Assembly (NCBI GenBank): GCA_907163375.1
Contig: CAJQUW010007770.1
Span: 62,001-126,000 of the forward strand
Direction of reading: 5' to 3'
DNA length: 64,000 nt
DNA from: Prostheceraeus crozeri
Lineage: Eukaryota > Platyhelminthes > Polycladida > Euryleptidae
Below are positions 43,160-55,300 of this stretch, piece by piece. Every line of letters starts with the position of its first letter. Position 1 is the stretch's first letter. The notes beneath the pieces were generated by a model that was not told the DNA's origin, searched no databases, and worked only from the letters and a program-made list of their open reading frames with translations. A program made the translations under genes and the position numbers.

Positions 43160-44690
43160 TTGTACCAGGAGAGGCGGTTTCATTTTGAAAATTTCCCACC
43201 ATATTTCTCGACGGTTTCTGATGATTGTTTATATTGAAATTTTGAAAAAAAAAACTCATGGTTTAAAAATCACGATTAGATCTTTTCAAGAAAATGGACG
43301 AAAAATTCAAAATGGCGACATGAAAACCGAATCTGCATTCTGGGATTTAAATTAAAAAAAGTCTCATTGTTTCGTCAGCAGTTTTCTATGTTGTTTCGGC
43401 ACGCTCTTTTCGTTATGACTGTTTGAAGGTATCATGCCGGCCTTTGCACTTTTCGAGAAATGAAGAAAATTCCAAATTGGTGGACCGTAAATCGACACTG
43501 CAGTCTGGGGCTCCATGATAGGTTCTTAAAATTTCTTGGAAGTGTATGTCTGCTTGTGTACCAGGGATGCGGACTCCGACTCGGGGAGTTGATAGGATCC
43601 GGCTTTTTGGTAGGAATCCGACTCGGGGGTGGCAAGTATATAAAGCTAGTTTTGAAATGCTGTCAACCTAGTTCATAGATCAATATAGGCTTAAGTGAAC
43701 CTATTTTTAGTGATTATTGCTCGTATCAATTATCAATAATTTTCGATGAAAGTTTATCAAATGTCGCTTTAAGTTGGATGCATGCGATCCGCTCTCCCAT
43801 CTTGTTGATGTGTGCTTCACACGTTTTCTTCAAGTCTCTACAGTCAGGAAATACCCCGTCCTTCTCAAAAAAAATGGAGTACAATTTCGATTTTGATATT
43901 CGCTTTGGAGGAGATTATAACACACGACTACGTGAGGGTAAGAGTTATGTTCTTAAACAAAGTAGTATTTCATTTTTGTCTCTGATGTGGACCTTTGGTG
44001 TGAAGTGTGATCGAGGCTAGGAAGACTTGTCTTCTCCTACTAAATCACGAGTTGAAAGACAATCCTTTTTTCACTATAGGTTCATTCCCTCAACTAATTA
44101 CAAGCTTTGATGCACTTGCTGTCTCTGTACTTTTGTTTGACGGAGAAAGTTGACATCAAGACAGTGACAGCTATGCACCGAGGATTAGATAATTTGTCTT
44201 TGTAAATTTATATTTCGGTTCTAATGATAGGCCGGAGTTTGGAAGGCCGACTCCGACTCCACATCCCTGTGTGCACAAACCAAATGTGTGAATCAGTGGT
44301 CTGCATCAGACCTCAAAGACTTGTTGTGGATGCAATGAATATTAATCGAGCCAAGTCTACTGTTTCGGCTTTATGCCCGCGATTTCTCGAAAGAGTGCTA
44401 GCCGCATGATGGCCCTTACAGTCTCATAATTGAAAAGAGCTTATCAAATACATAGAAAGCTGTTGGACGAAAATAATGAGACTATTTTCAATCTATCCCA
44501 GAATGCTGTTTCGGTTTTTTATCGTCGCCATTTTGAATTTTCGTAATTTTGCGAAAGGGCTACCCATCATGTGTTTTCTAAACCATGATTTTCGAAATTT
44601 TTGTTTCAACAAATACATTTTCAAGAAACGGTCGGAGGGAAAGAAACTTTGTGGGAATTTTCAAAATTTGAAACACCTCACCTGGCAGAC
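43160..44690. repeat. Large imperfect inverted repeat centred on a MITE
   Basis: The left arm (~43160-43561) and right arm (~44270-44690) are alignable over several hundred bp in opposite orientation. Shared blocks include AATTCAAAATGGCGAC, GCATTCTGGGAT and TTTCGAGAAAT. The arms run right up to the ends of the element at 43562-44269. Confidence 0.65.
43562..44269. mobile_element. hAT-like MITE, CAGGGATG family
   Basis: The ends CAGGGATGCGGACTCCGACT and (complement) CAGGGATGTGGAGTCGGAGT are inverted; 708 bp. The flanks TGTGTAC and TGTGCAC look like a degraded target duplication. Confidence 0.6.
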
Positions 44691-47600
44691 TGTGAGTAGA
44701 GTTTCAAGAGGCTTGCAGGCCTATAGCAAAATTCTCTGATGTTTCAAATTATTGAAATATATATTTCTCAGTGCTTCTTGTGGTTAAAGGGATCAGGTCT
44801 GAATGAGTGTCAATTTTCTTCTGTCAAAACATCAGAAATAGGCCAGAAGAATTTACCAAATTCATAGCTATCCTGGCAGTCACTACTCCAAAAAAAGCTG
44901 GTGGAGATCTCTAGTTTTATTACCGAATGTAGGGAAAACTTTCATGCAAATCTTTTTGATCATAAACAGGATAATAACGCAGAGCAGCCTGTTGTGCAGT
45001 TTTCAGTTTGTTACAGCCATTGTAGATATCTTAAGCTAGTTTGGTCTATTATCTCGCCGTGCCGATGAGTTCCTGTACGGCAGTGGTGGGCAACCAAGTT
45101 TGGATAGTGGGCACACTTTCACTAGAGGCACGTCCTGTATAGGCTTAGTATTCGTTTATTCCGCACTTTAAGTGCACATATGGGGTTGTTGTACGCACGT
45201 ACATGTACAGTGGTCGGCATTACATAAACAAATTTTTGCATGTCCATGTATACAGCAGTGTTTGTACGCAACTAATTTGTTTGTTATAAGGAATCACGAT
45301 TCACTTTCTACAATTCATGTGAGTATTTGAAGGGGCGAATTATGCCTGTAACAAATCATAAGTTATTCTTTTGTGTCATTAAACTGGTAATTTGACGATT
45401 TGACCGATTTGCTGATTTGACCGACATTTCCTTATTTCATCAAAAGACAACGGTCTGTAAGTGCAGTGCAACTATCAAAATGAAGGTCGCACAAGATAAA
45501 ATGATTTTTGCTACAATTATTTGTATCTTTACATGCATTACGTGCACATATGGCTACCCAAACATATACGGCTTTTAAAAACCGGCTGGGCTTCTACAAA
45601 CATGGTGACTCGCGAGGTGATGACCACTTTGTGTTATACGAGAAAGATGTTAATGACAAAAGGAGTATGTTGGATGATTCGAATGTGAATTTTTGGGTCA
45701 TCTTCGTGCTATTTAGTGGTTAATTAATTGCATTTGCAAATTCTAGGAGGGATCTCTCACCCTTAGATGTACCTCCCAAATGTCGAATCGGGTAATATTT
45801 TTCACACCATCGATTCAAATAATGTCGGGGCCACTTTAAATATCAGAAGCGTAGGTCGGGGCCACCCACAGTACCGGCGGGCACGCGTTGCCCACACTGC
45901 TGTTAGGGCAAAACGTAGCATCTGCGCCGAGTGAATTGATCGAATATGAGGACATCTTCCTATTCTCTACCAAGCGAACTGGGCACTCCGCATATCCTCA
46001 GGATCAAGCCTTGTCATTGACTTATAATGAGTTGTCACCGCTATCACACGCACAAAAATAAATCAGGTCGGTATTTGCAGTTTTCCTATGTACTACACGC
46101 TTGATCATTGTAAAAATCAATGAATTGTTGAATCTCACACAAAGTGCGACAAAACTCACATGTACAATATTATTCAACAACTACCGGATAGGAAGACATG
46201 CTTCCAGCATTCCTATGGATCGTCCATTAGTAACGCTATGGACATTCTGGTGGCCGTTCTAACTGTGAGCATAGATCACATGTATAATCTTGAAAATTGT
46301 TGGAACATTACTTGGGAAATGATAATCAGTGAGTCAGGATGGTGTCACTTGTGGAGTTATGGCAGATTCATATGCATTGAAAGATAGATCATTCGCCATG
46401 ATGGAGTTGCACAATTTTATCTTACCGGTGGGATACAAAAACTTAGTCAAAGGGTTTACAAATGTTGTTGAACATCCTTGCCTAGATTACCAAGCAGTCA
46501 TCTGGTATTAGGTTTGGAGGATTGCTTAGTATTTGTGTATTGGACATTTGGTTTTGAGTTAATGATGCAGTTAGATGGCTAAGATTCTAGTTACTTCACC
46601 TACAATACTGTAGTGCTTTTTTACGCTTACATGTATTCAAGAGTTGAGGTGAATAGAAAGTCTGCCTCCCAAAATACCGATTTATGGAATACAATTTGTA
46701 TCCATTATACATTCAATTCACTCTTAATTCAATACAAACTGTCTTGGATTCTATTGTACATCTGCTGCAGTTTTAATTACTCCAAAGCTTGAATGAAATT
46801 TTGAATTTTCAGTTATTCTATATTAAATCACACCGGTATACATAAGACTTTTTTCTTGACCTCTGGCATTGGCGATGTTTTAGAGTGGACAGAAGTGCTT
46901 TACTACTTGGGGGAGGATGACATGAATAGGAAAAAAATATTTTTGAATTAGTTGAAGTATGATAATTCTTACATAAATTACTAGGTCGCGACGTGAAAAA
47001 AGTGGATAAAGTAAGCTTCTATTGAACATGTCTCCATACACACACAACAACGAATCCTCATCACTAGGACGCTGATGAAATGAAATAGCCGACATGGTTG
47101 TGTGGAACAAAGATATAAAAGAAAAACACAAACACACAAAACTGAGACACTGAAGACTTTACCTGCATTATTCGGCTCGTGTGTGCGTGACAGGAGGCCG
47201 TAGGAATAGATCTCGCTCGATATACTGCTACTCGCTCCACACTAAAATTTTGTGGGATTTCGCTTGGTCTTTTAATTCGCAATTGTAAAACTGCATGGCA
47301 TGGTTATTGAGTTACATAAATTTAAAGCCACAAATTCCTTCAAGTTATTGAATCAGGTCCTCCTATTTCAGTTAAAGAAGAATCAGCAGTGTGTGTGGCC
47401 ATGGATATCAGATTGTCTACAGAGGTTCGCGTGGGAAAGTTGCTTTGAAGTGTTAAAAAGGAGGCATTGAGAACTGACCAATATTAGGGATATATACTGC
47501 ATTTGCAATAATATGCTCCCAGCAGCCATCGAGTTCGTTTCACTTAAACCTTAGATGGTGTATGATTCAACCATAATCCTCGTACCTACATCACTCAGAT

Positions 47601-48586
47601 AGTTGCTGGACTCTGTGCAGAGCATGAGGAGAGAGAGAAAACAGATAAGAGAGGGGCGAGTGAGAGAGAGAGAGAGAGGGATGCAGCGGTGATATTGGAT
47701 TGCAAAAACAAGCAAAGGAACTCAAAGGACTCAAAAGTAAGGCATTCATCTGGGCCTGTATGGAACGCATCTCAGTAGAAGGAAGGATATTGCAAGTTAA
47801 AGTTGACTTTTACCTGTAATGTTGCGATGCACGTACATCTTAGCAGCATGCCACAGAAAAACTTTGGAGTAAGCATCTCTTACAAGATCTGTCTGCTACA
47901 TGCAAACATGATATGCGTTTTGTCTCCTCTAATCATAGCGTTCGAGAAAACAACTGGTAATAATGGCTATATTCCCACATTTTCACTTTTTTGTCCTAAC
48001 ATTCATATCTCCCTATGAATACAATGCATATTAACCTCGCTGCTGTATTGATCGATTCATTCAATTCCTCATGACAAGAGGTCATGTCGACTAGATAGTC
48101 TGACTAACTAGCGCAACAGTTGAGGATAATGACCTTTCTACATGTGCTTGTACATAATCAACCTCGCTAATATAATCATGTGGAATCTATTAAATGCTGT
48201 TGTTGACACATAAAACATATTTTCAACATCGTCCGATAGCAAAAAGATGGTTTAATTCATGAATAACTACTTACAGTATCTACTAAGAGCAATAATACTC
48301 CAGGTTTTTGCAAAATGTTTGATAATCATTCGGTTTTAGGCCGGTATTCAGCTAACTGAGTATTGTAGCTTGTACGCAATTTTGAAAATTAATAATCTTA
48401 AAGTGTTACTAAATGTGTTTACAAAACAATTAAATTTTTATTAAGTATCCTAAAATTACATTCCACCCAATTCGTATTTTAAAAAGTGCTTTTTAAACTT
48501 GAAGTCAAGTTTGATGATCCATTTGATAAAAAATGAATAGAAATATGCCCTTGCTGCTGTTTGCACTTAAAATTCTATTTCTCTCT
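44691..48586. other. No recognised gene
   Basis: Non-coding DNA with a short GA-rich microsatellite (~47657-47681). Two splice-bounded minus-strand frames near 46976-47282 were judged too weak to call. Confidence 0.4.
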
Positions 48587-48721
48587 AAGCTTTCGCCACT
48601 ACGGCCGTGTTCAAAAGTATAAGCTACTTCTCTTGCATTTTAAACATTTTTGTATTTTGCTATGTTAATATGTCCAACCAACTTATTCTTTGACAACAGC
48701 ACCCGGTAGTGGCGAAAGCTT
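48587..48721. repeat. Short inverted repeat, 16-bp perfect arms
   Basis: AAGCTTTCGCCACTAC (48587-48602) and its exact complement (48706-48721) enclose ~100 bp. Possibly a very small MITE or a truncated one. Confidence 0.6.
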
Positions 48722-49479
48722 AAGCTGATAGATTTTCAAGTTAAAAAAAGTTTTCAAAAAGAATCGGATTTCAAAAAATGTTTATGGGCGGTGAGGGCTA
48801 TAGCGAATCACCTCCAGCGGTTAAAATGATGTACAATGCTGTGATAATCTTTTTCTTTTAAGCTCTATCCCTTTGTTGATTGGTTGGTCATTCGATTTAT
48901 CTACCTCAATCTATATAGCTTGCTGATGGTAAGTGCATGGGATACCCATTTGTCCTCTTGAATACTTGATTAGCCTTGGTACAAGGCAGGTAAGAAAACT
49001 CAGAAATTGACCAAACTTGTGAGCTACTGGGCAAATTGGAATTGAACTCACATGTTGTCAATCACGGAGACAAACTTAGTTGGTCATCAGAAATGTCCTT
49101 TTGATGGTTGTCAACTAGGACACGACATCTTCTTACGTGATTATTTTTCGGCATTTTAGGTTTTTTCTTGGCCTCCCGTGTAATTAATTTTATCAATTTT
49201 AGGTTGCTTATTGAGGTGAATCAAAAATCCAGTTCTTGTATCTTGAGTGGTGAGAGCTTGGGTGGGTTTTGTGTTCAGTTTAATGTATGGGGCGTTTGTC
49301 AGTTATCTTTTTGTTATTAAAATTTTTTTTTAAATTTTTAATTGTCCGCGGTCATCTGTGATATGGGTTTTATGAAGTTTTGTGTGAGTTAAGGAGTTGT
49401 TGGGCTGTGTTGTTATGCGCGTTGGGTAGTGTGGTGGGACTATGCGATTTCTCGGCTACAGTGCAATTATGCAGTGGCT

Positions 49480-50125
49480 AGAATTGTGAGTGGAGGGATT
49501 GAGAGTGGTTTGATTGTGTTTGGATTTGGGGATTTAGGGGTGTTTGGCTTCCACCAGGGGGATTGGGGATTTGAGGGGAACGGCGGATTGGTGTGGTCAT
49601 TTTGATTGTGGTTGATTTCGTTGATGGGGGAGGGGATTTGGGGGGGGAGATGTTTGGGGGTGTATGGTGGAGGGAATGGATTGTATTTTGGGATTGATTT
49701 TATGGGGGTTTTGGGGAGTCGATGGAGTTTGGGGGGATGTGGGGGATCTTTGGAGTGATTTGGATTAGATTGATGGTGGAGGTTGGGATGGCGGGGAGGG
49801 ACATTTATGGATTTGATTTAGATTGGGGAGATGGGTTTGGCGGGGGGGGGGGGTGGGTTGTGATGGGTGATTTGACCTTTATGGGCGAGGATTTAAGGGG
49901 ACTGGGGGGAGACTGGGGAGTAGTTGATGGGGGATAGGATTGATTGGGGATGCGGAAATTTTATGATATTGGGTTTGTGGATGGGAAGTGGTGGATTTAG
50001 GTAAGTGGAGTGGAGGATGTGGTGGGTTTATGGGTGGAGTGTGATGGATGGGGTGGGATGTATTGGCTGATGTGTGTTTTGGGGGGTGGGCATTGAGATT
50101 TGGAGTGGGCACATTGGGGTGGGGG
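49480..50125. repeat. G/T-rich strand-skewed block
   Basis: About 650 bp with very little C on the plus strand and many GGGG runs (GGGGATTTGGGG-type strings). It ends abruptly at 50125, where T/C-rich sequence begins. Looks like a decayed minisatellite; likely G-quadruplex-forming. Confidence 0.7.
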
Positions 50126-50574
50126 CCTTAGCACACAAATTCAGTTGTTTTTTTCAATAGTCAATCTAAGTCATTTCAATCTTTCATTCAATTTTTTCCA
50201 TTTTTCCTATTTTTTTCAAATTTAGATTTCATAGGTTTGCTTTTCAGTAATTTTTTTCATTTTCGTCATAATCTTTCTTCAAACTACGTTCAATCTTAAC
50301 AATTCAAGTATACAATTGTATGTGTCAATCATATCAACATTATTCGTATCTAAAATGCAATATAGATTCTATTAAACTCCATAAATGTATACAAAATAGC
50401 TAGAAACTGTGATCAGAAGCATGTGGCACTGCCCAAAATCACTCATCAATGTCCTCATTATACCGATTTTAGACGTAACTCATTACCACGATTTTCTCAA
50501 TGTTTTCCAATGTGAGTGCATGTAGATGAGTTAATCAAATAGTTTTTGTCGTAATGACAATATTTAGGTGGGCT

Positions 50575-50665
50575 TGCAGAACCGTAAATCGGCAACTCTT
50601 ACAAGTTCTCCAGCAGTAAATTGGCAACCCACAGTAAATCGGCACAGTTGCCGATTTACGCATGG
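50575..50665. repeat. Cluster of TAAATCGGCA motifs
   Basis: Three direct and one inverted copy of the motif. The same core occurs at 62310-62520, and a diverged form (TGTCGATTTACG) lies in every unit of the 182-bp satellite. Confidence 0.6.
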
Positions 50666-50699
50666 AAGATGAAATATTTTTCATTACCTGTGGCAGTTT

Positions 50700-51527
50700 G
50701 AGCAACAATAAAAGTTTTAATCGAATGATCGAATGTTTCGCTATCTCTTCTGTGAATTTCAACATTTCCCGTCGCCCGGTTGCCATTTTAGCTCATGAAC
50801 TTGTGAATGCGGAAATTGGCACTTACAAGTTGCGAAAACCTGTTTTTGATTGTTTAAGTATTCTAAACCAGAAATGAGTATTAAAACAAAGGATGACTAA
50901 TTATTTGAATATAATCATTCAACACGTGGTGGAAACTCCAGCTGATTTGATTCGACGAAAAGATAACTTGCAAATGGGAGATTTGTGGTTTGCTAATTCA
51001 TTAATATGAAAAGAGAATATATTCCACCAACTAGACTAGATAATTTGCATAGCTGAATTCAAGTGGAATCATGAACGAATATAGATGTAGGCTATGATAT
51101 CGCACGTAATCATTATTTCCATTTGTAGATCCGCACTCAGACCTTCCAAGCAATTCTACGTATAAATTTACTAAAATATTTATAAGATATTTTATAAGAT
51201 AAGATATAAGATAATTTATAAGATATTCATAATTAGATCAATGCATTTAAATGACAGCCATCATTTTTGCATTCAATGTGTAATAAATGATGATAATTAT
51301 CACTATGTGCAGTGATCAATCGACAAAAAATGAGTTTCCAGCAAATCAATTATCAAAATTGTATTATGCTAAAATTGTAATATATGATTAAATGCCATAA
51401 ATTCATTTTGCCAGCATTTGAAGTATCAGCTGATTTTACAATTGCATAGTTTATTAAAATTATGAAACATGTAGACGTCGTTATGGGAATGTCCCAGCTT
51501 CAATAGCAATAGGCATAAAATTTCAAC
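50700..51527. other. No recognised gene
   Basis: AT-rich non-coding DNA. Confidence 0.4.
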
Positions 51528-51546
51528 ATATATATATACATGTTGA

Positions 51547-51547
<1 letters not shown>

Positions 51548-51604
<57 letters not shown>
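51548..51604. repeat. (TA)n microsatellite
   Basis: Nearly uninterrupted TA repeat. Confidence 0.9.
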
Positions 51605-51609
<5 letters not shown>

Positions 51610-52308
51610 CATTACAGGATATAAAGAATATTATCAGAAGTGTTGTTGATATATTCTAATAATGTAGCATTTATGGACTGTGTCAGATAATACATAACAT
51701 CTGAACATATGATTATACTTAGTCACATAAATCTTTGTGCGTAAACTCGTTTTAAATTGATTATTTAATACTGCATGTTGTATATAATTTGTTGTCCTTT
51801 TCACATATATGTCAGAAAATTGCAGTGTTAAAATTATGTAAGTTGAAAGGCAGTGATTAATCCCACGATATTTTTCATGCGAATAAGTAAATTAATTCCC
51901 CTGAAAATGTTATTCCCACGGCATCTTTCGTGTGGATAAGTAAATTCTACTAAAAATGTTATTCTCACGAAATGTTTCGTCCGGAAGTTGTATACCTTCA
52001 CTTACAAAAGACCTACAATTACAACTACTTGGCTCTAATCGAAAATGCTAATTATACAATGTCAGACGCGTAGCTGGCATTAAATTTGTGGTCGGGTACA
52101 TTGGAAAAAAACCTTCCAATAAAAAATAGGGGCCAACCAGCTATTTAAAGTAGGGGCCTACCTACATTATTAACCCTGCAATAGTAAATAGGGTCTACTA
52201 AATATCTACCCGTAGTTAAAAAATTGGACAATTTATAATAATGACTATTTCTTAACATTTTGGTCCTCAAAACTGTGGCAACCAATGACGTAGGTAGAAT
52301 GGACTTAC

Positions 52309-52390
52309 ATATTAAAAACGGAAAACTGTTTTTTTGTACTCGGCATGTATACTCTGTCCAAGTGTTCAAGTATACACGAAACGCATCTAA
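52309..52390 (-). CDS. Weak candidate exon of the metalloprotease gene
   Basis: 82 bp between acceptor ACTTTTCAG and donor GTAAGT. It encodes LDAFRVYLNTWTEYTCRV and ends in phase 1, as exon 38655-38770 requires. No recognised motif; phase agreement can be chance. Confidence 0.28.
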
Positions 52391-55300
52391 CTGAAAAGTT
52401 GTTTCTGTCATCTGGATAATAGTGAGAAATGATTTAAATAATACCAGTAACATCAATTTTGATCAAACGTTCACGATCCACACTGAGTCTATAGAGCAAG
52501 TCGGGGTAAGTCGGACTCATTTTGTAAATGAAGCTAAGATTATTTCACGTATACGCAGATTTGGAAAAATCTTTTCGGTGTAAGTTAGCAAATGATCATC
52601 ACAGGAGAGAGAATTGATAATAACTTTTTGACCTCAACTTTTTCATACTCAACCTCAACTCTACTTATACTTTTATGTGAGAAGGTAGTTTGTCTGCAGT
52701 CATACTTGAATTTTGCAATAGTTCAGGTCGAGAGACCACCAAGCCATCTACGCCACTGAATTTGCAGATACAGCTCCCAAAGTCTTGAGTCTAGAGCAAG
52801 CAATCGATAAGATCTGACGGGAATCCTTCAAAGTTTCACTGATATGCAGCTTTCGCGTCTTATTTTTCATGGTTCCGATTTGTGATTCGAGTATGATATA
52901 CTCAAAACTCAGAAAGTTAGTTAAGCAAATTGAACAGGTATAAACACATGGAGATGGAATTCCACATCCTCGACACAAAACTAAATGTGTTTTATGTTTT
53001 ACGTAAATTCGCAAGAACTAATTTATATTCTAAGAATTTTATGAACTAATTTACCCTCTTTGGACTGTGCCGTTTGCAAATAGTACTATTCATGACTGGC
53101 TTTTACGTTCTATTTAAAACATTTGGACTACTCATGTAAATGTCTGTATAACAAAAGAAATAATGAGAGGTTTACGCCAGAATTAGTGATTTTACTATTA
53201 AGACATAGGTTTACATATCTTGACAGTTTGAGGCGATTTAGTAAACATTTAACCCTATCACACAATTTCTAAAAAAATTTGAATCTTGTTGGAATGACAC
53301 ATAGGCGAACAGTGACAGAAATTCGGTTAGATACAGTAGACCCCATTAACTATTCTTATGAAATTTTCTTGATTGATACCATCTTATTCCAGCTTTGAGA
53401 GGAGATGCGCAAAAGGTAAAAATCTATACACGTTTAAAAAGCTCACTGGGCTGTCCACCACAAAGACTATGAATGATTCATAGTCTTTGGTTACCATTTT
53501 TAATTTGAAAAAGTGCAAAAAATAATTAATTGTTTACTAATTTAAATTTCATTGCTCAGAAATTGATAGTCGATGACATCAGTCGAATATCATGCATTGA
53601 GATGGCACTCAATTTTTGACGTTTTGTCGACATGCAAATCCTGTACAAATGTGTATTTTCATGCTGAGTGTCAGATACGTCTTGTGATGTCTTGATTTTG
53701 CTTTCCGATAATGATGATGGAGCAATAGAACCTAAGTATAGACAGCCTGCGTTACACGTTAAACCTTGTTCTTTGGTTTCGGTTAGTACATGTTTGTGTG
53801 ATTTATCATTATAATGATTGAGTTGTTACAGTTTGGGAATTGCGTACTTCCTTAAAAATTTAGCAAGTCTATTAATTTCAGTACCTTACGAGGACATTTT
53901 CGCGAATGATTAGCTACAACGGCTAATCATAATATCATCATCGTTTTCATAATCATTTTTATCATCGTCTTGGAATGACAACTTTGATTTTTATTTCGTG
54001 GTTAAATGCATATCGACTGGCTAGATCAGTCTCATTTTAACAATCGTGTAAAAGTAATTATTCTGCTTATGAACAATTTAATGAATATGAAAATATTATA
54101 GAGGAATGACGGCTTTCGACTATGCATTCAAGCAAATCCAAAGATAGTTTAATTTGAAGATGTAGGCCGGATGCTATGCCCACATTTTTAATTTTACCTA
54201 CACCAGACAAGATACAGAATATATATGTTTTCATTCAGTCGAAAAGAGAACAAATCTAGTAGATTCCGTAAGACGCCACCTATTTTGCATTAATGTCGCC
54301 CAGTGAAATTTCCTAAAAAAGTACTCCGCAAGCACAGGGTGCGATCTACGTACATTTTCAGATCAGGTGTGCAGATTTTTTCTTGAATATAGGCCTACGC
54401 AGGGCCTACGACATTTGCAAAACTTATCGATGTATAATTTTCAATCTAGTGTGTAAATAAAACCTTGTGCTAGCAACACAAAAACGATTCTTTAATCTGC
54501 TGGGTACTTCAATTATGTTCTTAAAAATATTAACTGGTTTGCATAAATATACATGATAACATCATCACCAAAATGGATATTTACAACTGTAATCTATTCC
54601 GGAAAATGGTAGTGCTATCTATTTCCATCAGCTATTAATGGATATCAGAAAAACGTGAAGAAGATCTATCATACCGTTAGAACGACATTCTTTCAACACA
54701 AAATAGCGACTGACATTAATTGTCGCGTTTATTTGGTGGATGCATCACGAGATTGACATCCAGCCAGTTCAAGAAACGCAGTTAATTTTCCCAATTATCA
54801 GAAAATGGGACGAAGAGGACGTTATTCACCAAACTTCTTTACACAAGTCAGAGCTCAATTCGATATATCTTCAGAAGATTCAGGGATATCACCAATGCTG
54901 TTTATCGTCCAAAATGCAAATACTTCACTCACCATACCTATCATACATACATGTATATATCCAATGAAACTACCAGAATATAAAATACTTGTCTTGCAAG
55001 AGTCCAGTCTCAGCAATACCGCATCCTTGAACATAGTTTAAAGAACACGTCGAAGATGCGGATTAAACAGACTTGGTATGATTCTGAAACCGGAGGCCTA
55101 CTTCATATGATGTCACGGCTTGAGTGTAGAAATCGGTTTGAACGGTATCGTCAGAAATTATCTGCAGCAGATTGAGAAAAATCGTTTTCTTTGATAAATA
55201 ATTGCTAAACCTCAATATGAACTGGCATTTTCATGTTACATTGACAGTAAGTTGAAAGCAAGAAATATTCACACTTAGAACAATATACCGTCATACGTAA

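Noticed and set aside
46976-47282. Two splice-bounded minus-strand frames separated by a ~90-bp gap
   Set aside because: Their ending phase does not fit exon 38655-38770 and no domain is recognised.
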